64,000 nt of DNA from Dyadobacter sp. NIV53. GTDB taxonomy: Bacteria; Bacteroidota; Bacteroidia; Cytophagales; Spirosomataceae. Below are positions 34,420 through 43,948 of the stretch, piece by piece. A program made the position numbers and the translations under genes. Under the pieces are notes generated by a model. It did not search any database, was not told where the DNA came from, and saw only the letters and a program-made list of their open reading frames with translations. The stretch spans positions 4,004,001-4,068,000 of the forward strand of contig NZ_CP081299.1 of NCBI RefSeq assembly GCF_019711195.1, written 5' to 3'. Within the stretch, counting starts at the first letter, position 1; every line of letters starts with the position of its first letter.

Positions 34420-35742
34420 ATGAAGAGAAACCTACTTCCCCTGTTTGTTTTAGTCCTTTCGTTTGGATTATGGTCATGTAACGACCAATGTAAAGAAACG
34501 CGCGTAACACGGCGGCTTACACCTTACACACGTACGATGGCCGATATCCGCAGTTCGGTAAAAATGGAACAGTCGCATGTAATGAAAAGGCCTGGAAAAC
34601 TTTACACCAAAGGGCATTATCTTTTTATTAATGAAATTAAACAGGGGATTCACGTCATCGATAATAGTAATCCTTCCAATCCTGCTTTTGTTGCATTTAT
34701 AGCTATTCCGGGAAATGGTGATCTGGCAGTAAGGGGCAATATCCTATACGCCGACAGTTATACCGATCTGGTAGCGCTGGATATTACCGATCCGGAAAAT
34801 GCTAAGGAATTAGGGAGAGTTAAAAATGTATTTCAAAGCGGGCAATTCGATGGTGCCTGGTGGCAGATTAACACGGTAAATGGTTCGGTATGGGATTCAG
34901 AAGATGCCGTTCTTCAGGATTTTACGGTTGACTTTGTTACCGAAACCATTACAACAAATTGTGAAGAGAACGGGGTTATTCCATGGGGAGGAGGAATCTT
35001 TTTTGCATTTAATGATGTGGCATCTTTCAGTAAGTCGTCAGGATCGGCAGCAGCTGCTTCGTCCAATAATTCTAATGGAAACGGGCAAAGCGGTTCTATG
35101 GCTCGCTTTGCCTTGGACAAAAATTTCCTTTATACTGTTAGCCAAACCAGCCTGCATCTGTTCAATATCAGTAAGCCGGAACAACCCGTAAACTCAACCG
35201 AAATAAATCTGGGGCGTAGCATAGAAACCATTTTTCCGTATAACAATAAGCTTTTCATCGGATCGGCCAACGGCATGTACATATATGACAACACTGATCC
35301 GGCGAAACCAACGCAGCTTTCAGTTTTTCAGCATGGAACTGCCTGTGATCCGGTGGTTGTAGATAATGACATCGCTTATGTAACACTTCGTACGGGTACA
35401 AACTGTGGCGGGGCACAAAACCAGATGGATCTTGTCGATGTAAGCGATCCAACTTCGCCAAAGCTGATCAGGACATATCAAATGCAGAACCCTCATGGTC
35501 TGAGTATTGATTTCCCGAATTTATATTTATGCGAAGGAGAGTTCGGTTTGAAAGTATTTAATGCTATAGATAAAATGGCGATAGATAAAAATCTGGTTTC
35601 TCATTTTAAGGATATAGACGCATACGATGTAATTTCACTGGGTAAAACATTGCTTTTAATAGGTAAGGATGGTTTTTATCAGTATGATTCCAGTGATCCA
35701 AAAAATCTACGTTTGTTGAGCAAAATTCCGGTACAGCTATGA
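34420..35742 (+). CDS. LVIVD-repeat lipoprotein
   Basis: The protein has 440 residues. The signal peptide ends at the lipobox LWSC (residue 20). Repeats of about 45 residues with the pattern ...HVIDNSNPSNPAFVAFIAIPG, LVALDITDPENAKELGRV, LHLFNISKPEQPVNS, MYIYDNTDPAKPTQLSVF and MDLVDVSDPTSPKLIRTY are LVIVD-type beta-propeller blades. The function is unknown; it is probably a surface or periplasmic binding propeller. A Ser/Ala/Asn-rich loop (SGSAAAASSNNSNGNGQSGS) interrupts one blade. It overlaps the next gene by 4 nt (ATGA), so the three genes to 36795 form one operon. Confidence 0.85.
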   Translation: MKRNLLPLFVLVLSFGLWSCNDQCKETRVTRRLTPYTRTMADIRSSVKMEQSHVMKRPGKLYTKGHYLFINEIKQGIHVIDNSNPSNPAFVAFIAIPGNGDLAVRGNILYADSYTDLVALDITDPENAKELGRVKNVFQSGQFDGAWWQINTVNGSVWDSEDAVLQDFTVDFVTETITTNCEENGVIPWGGGIFFAFNDVASFSKSSGSAAAASSNNSNGNGQSGSMARFALDKNFLYTVSQTSLHLFNISKPEQPVNSTEINLGRSIETIFPYNNKLFIGSANGMYIYDNTDPAKPTQLSVFQHGTACDPVVVDNDIAYVTLRTGTNCGGAQNQMDLVDVSDPTSPKLIRTYQMQNPHGLSIDFPNLYLCEGEFGLKVFNAIDKMAIDKNLVSHFKDIDAYDVISLGKTLLLIGKDGFYQYDSSDPKNLRLLSKIPVQL

Positions 35743-36317
35743 AAGTACTCATTCTGTTGCTGATAATAATTGTAACTATCGAATCGGTAACGGCACAAAA
35801 GGAGCCGTTCAAAATAAAATATACGAACCACACGGAGTTGGGTGTACTGTTGGGTCGTGCCAAATTTAATTATGGATCGCAGCAAAATCAGGTCGATAGC
35901 AGGACCAGCCTTACTGCACAGACCTTTAATGGAATACAAATAAACCAACGGCTTTCAGCAGGAGTTACGGTGGGAATGGACTGGTACAAAACTGCCCTGA
36001 TCAATCCCATTGCAGCAGGAATCAGGTTTGATCTTACAAAAAGGACAAATTCAAGATTATTCGCTTCTGCTGACGCCGGCTATGGTTTTGGCTGGTTTCA
36101 TGAGGATTCTGACGGATACGATACCAAAGGTGGTTTGATGCTGAATCCGGGAGTTGGGATGAAATACGGCAAGCCCGGCGGCAATGCTTTTACTATAACG
36201 CTGTCTTACAAAAGGCAGGAAGTACATGCAGATAAACCGTTGCAATGGGAGCAGACTGTACGATATGAAGACCGTGTTTATAACCGGCTGGCTTTACGGA
36301 TTGGGATGAATTTTTAA
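35739..36317 (+). CDS. Exported protein, probable outer-membrane barrel, function unknown
   Basis: The 192-residue product has a signal peptide (VLILLLIIIVTIESVTAQ). The mature part has short beta segments (TELGVLLGRAKFNYGSQ, LSAGVTVGMDWYKT, SADAGYGFGWFHEDSDGYD) and ends RLALRIGMNF, with a terminal Phe typical of proteins inserted by the BAM complex. It starts inside the stop of the LVIVD gene and is followed after 10 nt by the small lipoprotein gene. No family is assigned. Confidence 0.75.
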   Translation: MKVLILLLIIIVTIESVTAQKEPFKIKYTNHTELGVLLGRAKFNYGSQQNQVDSRTSLTAQTFNGIQINQRLSAGVTVGMDWYKTALINPIAAGIRFDLTKRTNSRLFASADAGYGFGWFHEDSDGYDTKGGLMLNPGVGMKYGKPGGNAFTITLSYKRQEVHADKPLQWEQTVRYEDRVYNRLALRIGMNF

Positions 36318-36327
36318 TTAATCAGCT

Positions 36328-36795
36328 ATGAAAAATATACTATTCTTCGCGACAATTTTGTTTGTTTTGGCCCTGTCCGCTTTTCAATGCGGGAAGCAGG
36401 AGGATTGCTGCGTATTGCCTCCGTGCAGCGACAAACCAACCCTGGAAGGAACCTGGCGATTGACAGGATACCGGGATATCAGTACCGGAAGTACAGAGAA
36501 TGATCCCGGGCCAGAGGGCAAGGGTGTTATTTTTACTTTTAAGGATAATGAAAAAGATGGATCAATAAGCGGGCATACCGTGATGAATGAAGTTTCCGGC
36601 AGTTATACTTTGGGGCCCGGTTGTAAATTGAACATTATAACGTTTGGCGGAACAAAAGTTGGCGAGCCGGGATGGAGCGGGCGCGCCTGGCTGCAATCAG
36701 ACAGTTCGATGTATTATCAACGAATTGAAAACAGTCTGGTAATTTATCGAAATAAAGGAAGGGAAGGTATGGTTTTTAAGAAGCAATCGTTTTAG
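36328..36795 (+). CDS. Small lipocalin/META-like lipoprotein, function unknown
   Basis: This 155-residue protein has a signal peptide followed by Cys (LSAFQCGKQ), a probable lipid-attachment site although Gln precedes the Cys. The mature domain starts TLEGTWRLTGYRDISTGS, a pattern seen in META and lipocalin-like domains, and continues with SGSYTLGPGCKLNIITFGG. It is the third gene of the LVIVD operon. Its last 20 nt overlap the 3' end of the convergent glycosyltransferase gene. Confidence 0.7.
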   Translation: MKNILFFATILFVLALSAFQCGKQEDCCVLPPCSDKPTLEGTWRLTGYRDISTGSTENDPGPEGKGVIFTFKDNEKDGSISGHTVMNEVSGSYTLGPGCKLNIITFGGTKVGEPGWSGRAWLQSDSSMYYQRIENSLVIYRNKGREGMVFKKQSF

Positions 36796-37921
36796 GAAAC
36801 TGCATCCGAGCATGGATTGGTTTTGTCAGGTGAGGCTTTTCGCGTACAGTATTTATTTCTTTTACAAAAATATCTTCTCCTAACTGATACCACTTCCTGA
36901 ATTTTTCTGACTGATCCTGGTGTTTGGGTAAATATTCCAGTAATACGGACAGGTCAAAGGTTTTACATCTTACTCCGGCTCCGGAAATTACACCATCCAG
37001 TGCATTGCATTCCTGTTCAAAATGATTTGGGACAGGAACCATCATTACGGGTTTGCCAAGATACATCGCTTCACACACCGACTCAAAACCTGCCGTAGTA
37101 ACCAGTGCTTTGCAGGATGCGAGCATTTGCAGGTATTTTTCACTGTTAATGCGGTGAAAAGTCAGGGTTTCGTCATACTTAAAAACGTCTGAAGCATCTG
37201 CATTATCCCAAAAGCAATGCAACTGAATCTCAGGATGCTCTGAATGCCAGTTTATAATTTGTTTGCTCAGGCTATGGTGCGTCATGTAAACCAGAAAGAA
37301 CTCACCTGCCGAAGTTTGCAGGCTGCGTATTTCTTTGCGTAATAATGGAGGAACAACAGTAATTTTCTGTTCATTTTTTGATTCCATTTCGCGAAAGGAA
37401 AGAGCAAGGCGTTTTGTTGCCAGCCACGAAGCAGCTTTGGAATTCAGGTTGATAATTATACGGTTAAAGCGGCTGTTTTCTGGGAAAACGAATTTGGGAT
37501 GAAGAAGTAAAAACTGGTGTGCAATACAGATCATCGGTATTTTTGACCGGTATAAAATATTATATGTTCCTCCGAATGTCTCGTAAAAACTAATGATCAG
37601 ATCAGGCTTGATTTCCTGTACTGAATGATGAATAAAACGAAGTGATTTAAAATATTGGGGAAGATTAAAGACTAACGTAGACAAAGTACGTTTCAGGTTC
37701 ATTCCACCGCCATCAGAATTGTAAATGATATTGGGAGCGTCAAATTCATAAACAGGCGCTTCTATTTGTTTATGAAAAAAGGAAGGAATAATGCGGCCAA
37801 TGGATTTTCCCACCATAACACCACTAATTTCATGGCCTGCATGCCGCAGTATCTGACTTAACGAAATTGCCTGAGTCAAATGTCCGCGCCCTTCTCCCTG
37901 TACCAAAAACAATATTTTCAT
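36776..37921 (-). CDS. Glycosyltransferase family protein (MurG/GT28-like fold)
   Basis: The 381-residue protein begins MKILFLVQGEGRGHLTQAISL, the GRGH-type glycine-rich loop of GT-B enzymes. It ends with a donor-binding region LVTTAGFESVCEAMYLGKPVMMVPVPNHFEQECNA, close to the UDP-sugar site of MurG/GT28. It is a predicted cytoplasmic enzyme; acceptor and sugar are unknown. It starts 2 nt after the metallophosphoesterase gene, so the two are co-translated. That partner acts on lipid A precursors, so a glycolipid role is a reasonable guess. Confidence 0.85.
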   Translation of the reverse strand: MKILFLVQGEGRGHLTQAISLSQILRHAGHEISGVMVGKSIGRIIPSFFHKQIEAPVYEFDAPNIIYNSDGGGMNLKRTLSTLVFNLPQYFKSLRFIHHSVQEIKPDLIISFYETFGGTYNILYRSKIPMICIAHQFLLLHPKFVFPENSRFNRIIINLNSKAASWLATKRLALSFREMESKNEQKITVVPPLLRKEIRSLQTSAGEFFLVYMTHHSLSKQIINWHSEHPEIQLHCFWDNADASDVFKYDETLTFHRINSEKYLQMLASCKALVTTAGFESVCEAMYLGKPVMMVPVPNHFEQECNALDGVISGAGVRCKTFDLSVLLEYLPKHQDQSEKFRKWYQLGEDIFVKEINTVREKPHLTKPIHARMQFPKTIAS

Positions 37922-37923
37922 GG

Positions 37924-38793
37924 TTACAAAATATGCTGATCCCTACCCAGAAATATACCTGTAAATGCGACCTGTTTTTCAGCAGGAGGAATGTTCCCTA
38001 TCGACTTTGTATCGGCTGGTTTCTTATCTTTACTTTTATGCTCTACAAGTTGCTGATTGTAATACAGGAGGTTCCAGTTCCCGTCGAAATCTTCAACCAA
38101 AGCACTTAGTGTTTCAACCCAGTCGCCGGAATTCATGTATTTAATCCCATCTATTTCACGGATTGCGGGATGGTGTATATGGCCGCAGATAACACCGTCG
38201 CAGCTTCTGGCACGAGCAAGCTCAGTCAGCTTTTCTTCAAAATCTGACATATAATTTACCGCCATTTTCACCGACTGCTTGATACGCTGCGATAATGAAT
38301 AGTAGGGTAATCCTTTCCATTCGCGGTATTTATTGTAAAATTTATTGATCCAAAGCAGAAATGTATATCCCACATCGCCCAGATATGCCAGCCATTTCAT
38401 GTTGGTTGTGATGGAATCGAATACGTCGCCATGTGTAACATAAAAACGCTTGGAACCCGAATTAAGAATGTAATCTTTTCGGATCTGGAAGTTTTTACCC
38501 AAACGCAACGGGATAATCTGATCAAGAAAATCATCGTGATTACCACGGATATAAATGACTTTGGTTTTATTTTCCTCGATCATTTTTAATACCCGTTTAA
38601 AAAACATAGTATGTTTCCGTTTCCAGACGCCATATTTTTTCAATTGCCAGGCATCAATAATATCACCGTTTAAGATCAGTTTCTTGCATGAATAGCTTTT
38701 CAAAAAACAGGTAACTTCTTCTGCCTTTGAACCACCCGCACCGAGATGTAAGTCAGAAATGATAATTGTTTTAAAGTGTGTTATATCTCCCAT
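37924..38793 (-). CDS. UDP-2,3-diacylglucosamine diphosphatase-like metallophosphoesterase
   Basis: The 289-residue calcineurin-like phosphoesterase has all metal motifs: IISDLHLGAGGSK (D-x-H), LNGDIIDAW (GD), YIRGNHDDFLD (GNHD), VTHGDVFD and GHIHHPAIREIDG. The layout and the WKRKHTMFFKRVLKMIEEN segment match the LpxH/YbbF-like group that removes UMP from UDP-2,3-diacylglucosamine in lipid A synthesis. The C-terminal 45 residues are an extension without clear domains. It is coupled to the downstream glycosyltransferase. Confidence 0.88.
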   Translation of the reverse strand: MGDITHFKTIIISDLHLGAGGSKAEEVTCFLKSYSCKKLILNGDIIDAWQLKKYGVWKRKHTMFFKRVLKMIEENKTKVIYIRGNHDDFLDQIIPLRLGKNFQIRKDYILNSGSKRFYVTHGDVFDSITTNMKWLAYLGDVGYTFLLWINKFYNKYREWKGLPYYSLSQRIKQSVKMAVNYMSDFEEKLTELARARSCDGVICGHIHHPAIREIDGIKYMNSGDWVETLSALVEDFDGNWNLLYYNQQLVEHKSKDKKPADTKSIGNIPPAEKQVAFTGIFLGRDQHIL

Positions 38794-38954
38794 GTTACAA
38801 ATATGATCAATTCATATTAACAGGATGTTAATGACAGGTTATCAGTAGGTTAAGTTTTTAAGTGAATAAAATATAGAATTAATGAAATAATGGTTAGGAA
38901 TATGCCGGGCCTGAACATCCATTTTCTATATTTACAAAAACAACTCATCTATCT

Positions 38955-40430
38955 ATGAAAGGAATTTTGATTTTCCTGCTCCTTTACAGTTTCCCTCTTT
39001 TTAGCCAGACCGTTTATTTGCCTCATGAAATTGAGATGGCCGCTGAGCCAATGGGAGGTTTGAATTACCTCAATCAGTTTATTACTTCTAATCTGAAAAT
39101 CCCGTTCAAAAGTACTGTTAAAGGCATAAATAAGAAGGTTTATGTAAAAGGGATTGTGGAGCCGGACGGCAGTATGTCGCAACTGGAAATAAGCAGAGGA
39201 ATTGATTCATTATGCGATCAGGAAGCTATCCGTGTATTAGGACTGTACAAAGCATGGAAACCCGCTACTGTTAAAGGAGAAAAAGTCAGGCAGACAATGG
39301 TTTATCCTGTCTCTTTCCGGGCCCAGGCCAGGCCCGATTTTGATTCAACAGAATTGGCATTTATCAATTACTTCGATAAACAATTTAAACCGGCAACGGA
39401 CGCAGCTACGTACCAATACCGGCACATTTTACCAGTTGATAAGAATGGTTACGTGAACAAGGATGTGGTTATTGAACAATTAAAAAACAAAAAATGGAAG
39501 CGGATGGTAACCGTACCTTTTCTGAAAAAGGAAATCTGGCATAAAACAGGCTACATTGAGAACCGCATGGATTCTGTGAGGACGTATCAAATATCCGCAA
39601 GAGATGGAAACATGGCCAGTTTTGCTGCTGAGGCAACTTTTCAGTTGAATGGTAAACTGCTGGCACTTACCGATTATAATTCAGAAGGCAAAACCTCGCT
39701 TATCCAGGAATATGACCTGAAGGGGATGCTGAGAAAAACCAATACGCTTTCGGATAGTACTGATACGGAAATCAGGTGGCATGCCAACGGGCAGATTCAA
39801 AGTGTGGTGGAAAGGACTGTGGTTATCAAAGCCGGGGAAACGAGTGAGACACATTATATCAACAGGTGGGAACAGGATGGGACCCAGCGGATAAAAAATG
39901 GGGATGGACATTGGGAATCAACAGGTGCTGAGCTGAATGGCAAGACATTCATTGAAGAGGGAAATGTAGTTGTGGGAAAAAAGAACGGGATGTGGACCGG
40001 AAAATTTGCAGACAGCACGCTGATCTATCAGGAAATATACGAGCTAGGATCTTTTCAGGAAGGCTTTTCGATGGTAAACGGAGAGAAAATTGTTTATAAC
40101 GAGCCTGTTAAACAACCTCATTTTAAAGGAGGAATGGCTGAATTTTATAAGTTTCTGGGCACCAACATACATTATCCGATGGAAGCAGCAAGAAATAGAG
40201 TTAAAGGACGGGTTTTCTTATCTTTTGTAGTTTGTGAGGATGGAAGCCTGTGTGATTATAAAGTAGACAAAAGCGCAGGGCCGGATCTGGATTCGGAAGC
40301 ACTGCGGGTGGTGAAAAAAATGAATGGAATGTGGGAGCCGGGAGCTGTGCGGGGAAACAAGGTGAGGGTTAAGTACAATTTGCCAATAAATTTTGAAGTA
40401 AGCTTTCCACCTGTTTCTGTATCAAATTAA
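38955..40430 (+). CDS. Exported protein with two TonB C-terminal-type domains
   Basis: This 491-residue protein has a signal peptide (ILIFLLLYSFPLFSQ). Residues about 25-120 (GGLNYLNQFITSNLKIPFKS, then VEPDGSMSQLEISRGIDSLC) and about 390-485 (FKGGMAEFYKFLGTNIHYPM, FVVCEDGSLCDYKVDKSAGP) are each TonB-C domains. The middle contains MORN-like turns (WHANGQIQS, GKKNGMWTG). There is no N-terminal membrane anchor or Pro-rich spacer, so it is not a classical energy transducer. It may be a periplasmic decoy or adaptor for TonB-dependent receptors. Confidence 0.82.
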   Translation: MKGILIFLLLYSFPLFSQTVYLPHEIEMAAEPMGGLNYLNQFITSNLKIPFKSTVKGINKKVYVKGIVEPDGSMSQLEISRGIDSLCDQEAIRVLGLYKAWKPATVKGEKVRQTMVYPVSFRAQARPDFDSTELAFINYFDKQFKPATDAATYQYRHILPVDKNGYVNKDVVIEQLKNKKWKRMVTVPFLKKEIWHKTGYIENRMDSVRTYQISARDGNMASFAAEATFQLNGKLLALTDYNSEGKTSLIQEYDLKGMLRKTNTLSDSTDTEIRWHANGQIQSVVERTVVIKAGETSETHYINRWEQDGTQRIKNGDGHWESTGAELNGKTFIEEGNVVVGKKNGMWTGKFADSTLIYQEIYELGSFQEGFSMVNGEKIVYNEPVKQPHFKGGMAEFYKFLGTNIHYPMEAARNRVKGRVFLSFVVCEDGSLCDYKVDKSAGPDLDSEALRVVKKMNGMWEPGAVRGNKVRVKYNLPINFEVSFPPVSVSN

Positions 40431-40448
40431 TTCTTTACCACTCATCCC

Positions 40449-40484
40449 ATCCCAAAGCCAGTCAAAAGCTTTGGGATTTTTTTG
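40449..40484 (+). terminator. Intrinsic terminator after the TonB-C protein
   Basis: ATCCCAAAGC and GCTTTGGGAT form a perfect 10-bp stem with a 9-nt loop, followed by seven T. It starts 19 nt after the stop codon. Confidence 0.93.
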
Positions 40485-40556
40485 TCATTATCTGTATTAA
40501 AATATAAAAAATATTTGATAGTATTGTGATATCATTTTACTATCACAATTAAAGCT

Positions 40557-41418
40557 ATGAATGAAAAAGAATTACGTTCGATGTCGGGCTTTTTACTATT
40601 TGCAATTGGCCTGATTATGTTGTTTGGCGGTATAGGGTTCTGCATATATGAAGGAGAACCTAATTTTGGAATCCTGGTTTCGATTATCGGATTTATCATT
40701 CTAATCGGATTAACAGTCATCAATCCTAATGAAGCCGTGGTAACTACTTTTTTGGCGATTACATGGGAACGATGAAGCAAAGTGGCTTGCGCTGGGTAAA
40801 TCCATTATTCCGCAGAAAAAAATAAGCCTGCGTGCCCGAAACCTGAATGGCCAAAAGCTGAAGGTAAACGACAAACTTGGTAATCCGATTGAAATTGCCG
40901 CCGTGGTAGTGTGGCGTGTAGGAGACACAGCAAAAGCTTCTTTTGAGGTGGATGATTATATAAAATATGTAGAAATTCAGTCGGAAGCGGCAGTAAGGCA
41001 TCTGGCTGGTATTTATGCTTATGATACGATGGAAGCCGAAGAGCTCGAAATTCACGAAGTGACTTTGCGGGATGGAAGCGGCAAGATCAATGAAATGCTG
41101 GAAGCCGAACTGACCGAACGCCTGAGCAGGGCAGGAGTGGATGTACTGGAAGCACGTATCAGTCACCTGGCTTATGCACCCGAAATTGCAGGAGCCATGT
41201 TACAGCGTCAGCAGGCATCGGCAGTTGTAGCAGCGCGGCGCCAGATCGTGAACGGAGCGGTAGGAATGGTGGATATGGCTTTGGCTATGTTGTCGGAAAA
41301 AGGAATTGTAACACTGGATGAAGAGCGCAAAGCCGCCATGGTGTGCAATCTGCTCGTGGTATTGTGTGGTGAAAAATCTGTTACACCAGTATTGAACGCC
41401 GGAACTTTATATCCGTGA
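40557..41418 (+). pseudogene. SPFH/band-7 domain membrane protein with two frameshifts
   Basis: The N-terminus MNEKELRSMSGFLLFAIGLI has two membrane helices and reads to NPNEAVVTTF. Adding one T to the run at 40748-40753 gives FGDYMGTMKQSGLRWVNPLF. Adding one A to the run at 40816-40822 gives KKISLRARNLNGQKLKVNDK and joins IEIAAVVVWRVGDTAKASFE. The rest is an intact SPFH domain (VDDYIKYVEIQSEAAVRHLAG...LQRQQASAVVAARRQIVNGAV) to 41418. The corrected length is about 287 residues. SPFH proteins scaffold membrane microdomains. Both breaks are single-base homopolymer losses, so sequencing error is likely. A ribbon-helix-helix gene follows by 1 nt. Confidence 0.85.
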
Positions 41419-41419
41419 T

Positions 41420-41596
41420 ATGGCAGAGAAAAAAGCATTTGTTTTACGTGTTAATCCCGAAATGCTCAAGGAAATTGAAGCCTGGGCACAACAGGATTTT
41501 CGCAGTTTGAACGGACAGATTGAATATATACTGAGCGAGGCGCTGAAAAAACAAAGGCGGTCGAAAGGGAAAGGAACAGATCCGGAAATAGAATAA
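41420..41596 (+). CDS. Arc-like ribbon-helix-helix protein
   Basis: This is a 58-residue ORF from ATG 41420 to TAA 41596: MAEKKAFVLRVNPEMLKEIE, then AWAQQDFRSLNGQIEYILSE, ending in a basic tail. The beta strand FVLRV, the helix-turn-helix and the RSLNGQIEYIL segment match Arc/MetJ-type DNA-binding proteins. It starts one base after the SPFH stop (TGATATG), so it is translated with it. I have a general recollection of SPFH-Arc pairs in other genomes; what the protein regulates is not known. Confidence 0.85.
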   Translation: MAEKKAFVLRVNPEMLKEIEAWAQQDFRSLNGQIEYILSEALKKQRRSKGKGTDPEIE

Positions 41597-41606
41597 ATTT
41601 TAGATT

Positions 41607-41648
41607 AAACAGCAGGTAAGAACATCATCTTGCCTGCTGTTTGTTTTT
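41607..41648 (+). terminator. Intrinsic terminator after the SPFH/Arc pair
   Basis: AAACAGCAGGTAAG pairs with CTTGCCTGCTGTTT (14 bp with one G-T) around an 8-nt loop and is followed by GTTTTT. Confidence 0.92.
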
Positions 41649-41735
41649 ACAATGACAGAAATGCTGTTTTTGAAAATCAATTCGTTAAAATTGTATTACT
41701 ATAATTGTCCTACTAATTATTTTTAACCAAGCCCA

Positions 41736-43919
41736 ATGAAGCAGGTACTAAAAACCATAGTCTTTACCCTTATTTCGTTTCAGATTTTTGCACAAATCCC
41801 TGATAATTTTCAGTGGCTACCAGATGGAAGCGGATTCCGGGATGTGGAGCAGGGAGAAATTGTTGAAGTAACATTACCTTCCCGGCAGTCTAAAATATTT
41901 ATTTCAAAAGCGCAGCTTACTCCCGCCGGAAGCAGCGAGGCACTTCCTGTCAGAAGTTATACGGTCAGCAAAGCTGGTAACAAAGTGCTGATTTATACGA
42001 ATACAAAAAAAGTCTGGCGGTATGATACCCGTGGAGATTACTGGGTAATTGACCTGACTGCCAAAACACTGAAAAAACTTGGAAAAGGATTACCTGAATC
42101 TTCCCTGATGTTTGCAAAATTTTCGCCGGATGGCAAAAAAGTAGGTTATGTAAGCAAACATAATGTGTATGCCGAAGATGTGCAGACTGGAAAGGTAACG
42201 CAATTAACGAAGGATGGAACAGACCGTATCATTAACGGGACTTTCGACTGGGCTTACGAAGAAGAATTTGATTGCCGTGACGGTTTCCGCTGGAGCGACG
42301 ATAGCAAATCTATTGCCTACTGGCAACTTGATGCACGCAAGATCCGTAACTTTCTGATGATCAATACAACCGATTCTATCTATTCCTTCAATGTTCCGGT
42401 CGAATATCCGAAAGTGGGAGAAACGCCTTCGCCATATAAAATCGGGGTTGTAAATATTACGAGCGCCCAAACCAAATGGATGAATATTCCCGGCGATCCG
42501 CAGAACACATATGTGCCAAGAATGGAATGGTCGGGACAGGCTAACGAGTTGGTTATTCAGCAATTGAACCGGAAACAGAATGAAAGTACGCTGATGTATA
42601 TCAACACGGTTAGCGGAAGTTCAAAGCCATTTTATACAGAAAAAGATGAAGCATGGATTGATATTAAAAGCCGCTGGGAAAATGACCCGATGGGCTGGGA
42701 CTGGATCAACGGCGGAAAAGAATTTTTATGGGTAAGTGAAAAAGACGGATGGCGCCATACTTATCGTGTAAGCCGTGATGGGAAGAAAGAAACGCTGGTT
42801 ACAGCCGGGAATTTTGATATGATCAGCCCTGTGCGTATTGATGAGAAAAACAATACCTATTATTTCATGGCATCCCCTGACAATTCTACTCAAAACTATT
42901 TGTATAGTGCTTCGCTCGATGGAAAAGGAGAGCCAAAACGGTTGTCGCCCGAGGAAATGGCAGGGTCACATGCCTATGAAATTTCCCCTCTTGCCAAATT
43001 TGCAACGCATCGTTTTTCCAATGCCCGTATGCCTTCGATGACGGAATGGATCACACTTCCGGATCACAAACCAACTGATCCCCAAAACTCTATCCAGCAA
43101 ACTATGATGCGTATCAGGATTGCCAGTATTGATATTGAGTTTTTTAAAGTAAAAACGGCAGATGGTGTGGAAGTGGATGCCTGGATGGTAAAACCTTCCA
43201 ATTTTGATCCCGCTAAAAAATACCCGATTGTATTTATGGTTTATGGAGAGCCGGCAAACACTACGGTAAAAGATACATATGGAACAGGCCGTAATCGTTT
43301 GTATGCAGGAAGCATGGCCGACGACGGTTACATTTATGCATCTATGGATAACCGCGGCACACCGGCTCCGAAAGGGCGTGCATGGCGCAAGGCGATCTAC
43401 AAAAACATAGGAAGAATTAATATCAGTGATATAGCAGGAGCTGCAACGGCCATGTTTGAGAAATATCCTTTTATTGACACCAGCCGTGTTGCTGTACATG
43501 GATGGAGCGGAGGAGGATCTTCAACCTTGAATCTCATGTTCCAGTATCCAAAAATATTTAAAACCGGCATAGCAGTGGCCGCGGTAGGGAATCAACTGAC
43601 TTACGATAACATCTATCAGGAGCGCTACATGGGTTTACCTCAGGAAAATCCGGAAGATTTTGTGAAAGGTTCACCAATAACATATGCTAAAAATCTGGTT
43701 GGTAACCTGCTTTATATTCATGGTACGGGTGATGATAACGTGCATTACCAGAATGCAGAAATGCTGGTTAACGAACTGATCAAAGCAAATAAAGTATTTC
43801 AGTTTATGCCTTATCCAAACCGCACGCATAGTATCTCGGAAGGTGCGGGTACGTCGCTGCATCTACGGACTTTATTTACAGATTATCTGAAAAAGAACTG
43901 TGCTCCGGGTGGAAGATGA
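41736..43919 (+). CDS. S9 family (DPP-IV-like) prolyl peptidase, exported
   Basis: This 727-residue protein has a signal peptide (TIVFTLISFQIFAQ). The N-terminal half is an eight-bladed DPP-IV propeller with the double-Glu motif DWAYEEEFDCRDGFRWS that anchors the substrate N-terminus. The C-terminal alpha/beta hydrolase has the nucleophile in HGWSGGGSSTLNL (GWSGGG instead of the common GWSYGG), Asp in GTGDDNVHYQN and His in NRTHSISEG. It should release X-Pro dipeptides in the periplasm or outside the cell. It is preceded by the SPFH/Arc terminator and is a single gene. Confidence 0.94.
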   Translation: MKQVLKTIVFTLISFQIFAQIPDNFQWLPDGSGFRDVEQGEIVEVTLPSRQSKIFISKAQLTPAGSSEALPVRSYTVSKAGNKVLIYTNTKKVWRYDTRGDYWVIDLTAKTLKKLGKGLPESSLMFAKFSPDGKKVGYVSKHNVYAEDVQTGKVTQLTKDGTDRIINGTFDWAYEEEFDCRDGFRWSDDSKSIAYWQLDARKIRNFLMINTTDSIYSFNVPVEYPKVGETPSPYKIGVVNITSAQTKWMNIPGDPQNTYVPRMEWSGQANELVIQQLNRKQNESTLMYINTVSGSSKPFYTEKDEAWIDIKSRWENDPMGWDWINGGKEFLWVSEKDGWRHTYRVSRDGKKETLVTAGNFDMISPVRIDEKNNTYYFMASPDNSTQNYLYSASLDGKGEPKRLSPEEMAGSHAYEISPLAKFATHRFSNARMPSMTEWITLPDHKPTDPQNSIQQTMMRIRIASIDIEFFKVKTADGVEVDAWMVKPSNFDPAKKYPIVFMVYGEPANTTVKDTYGTGRNRLYAGSMADDGYIYASMDNRGTPAPKGRAWRKAIYKNIGRINISDIAGAATAMFEKYPFIDTSRVAVHGWSGGGSSTLNLMFQYPKIFKTGIAVAAVGNQLTYDNIYQERYMGLPQENPEDFVKGSPITYAKNLVGNLLYIHGTGDDNVHYQNAEMLVNELIKANKVFQFMPYPNRTHSISEGAGTSLHLRTLFTDYLKKNCAPGGR

Positions 43920-43948
43920 TTTGTGTATAATTTAAGATAAATCGGAAT

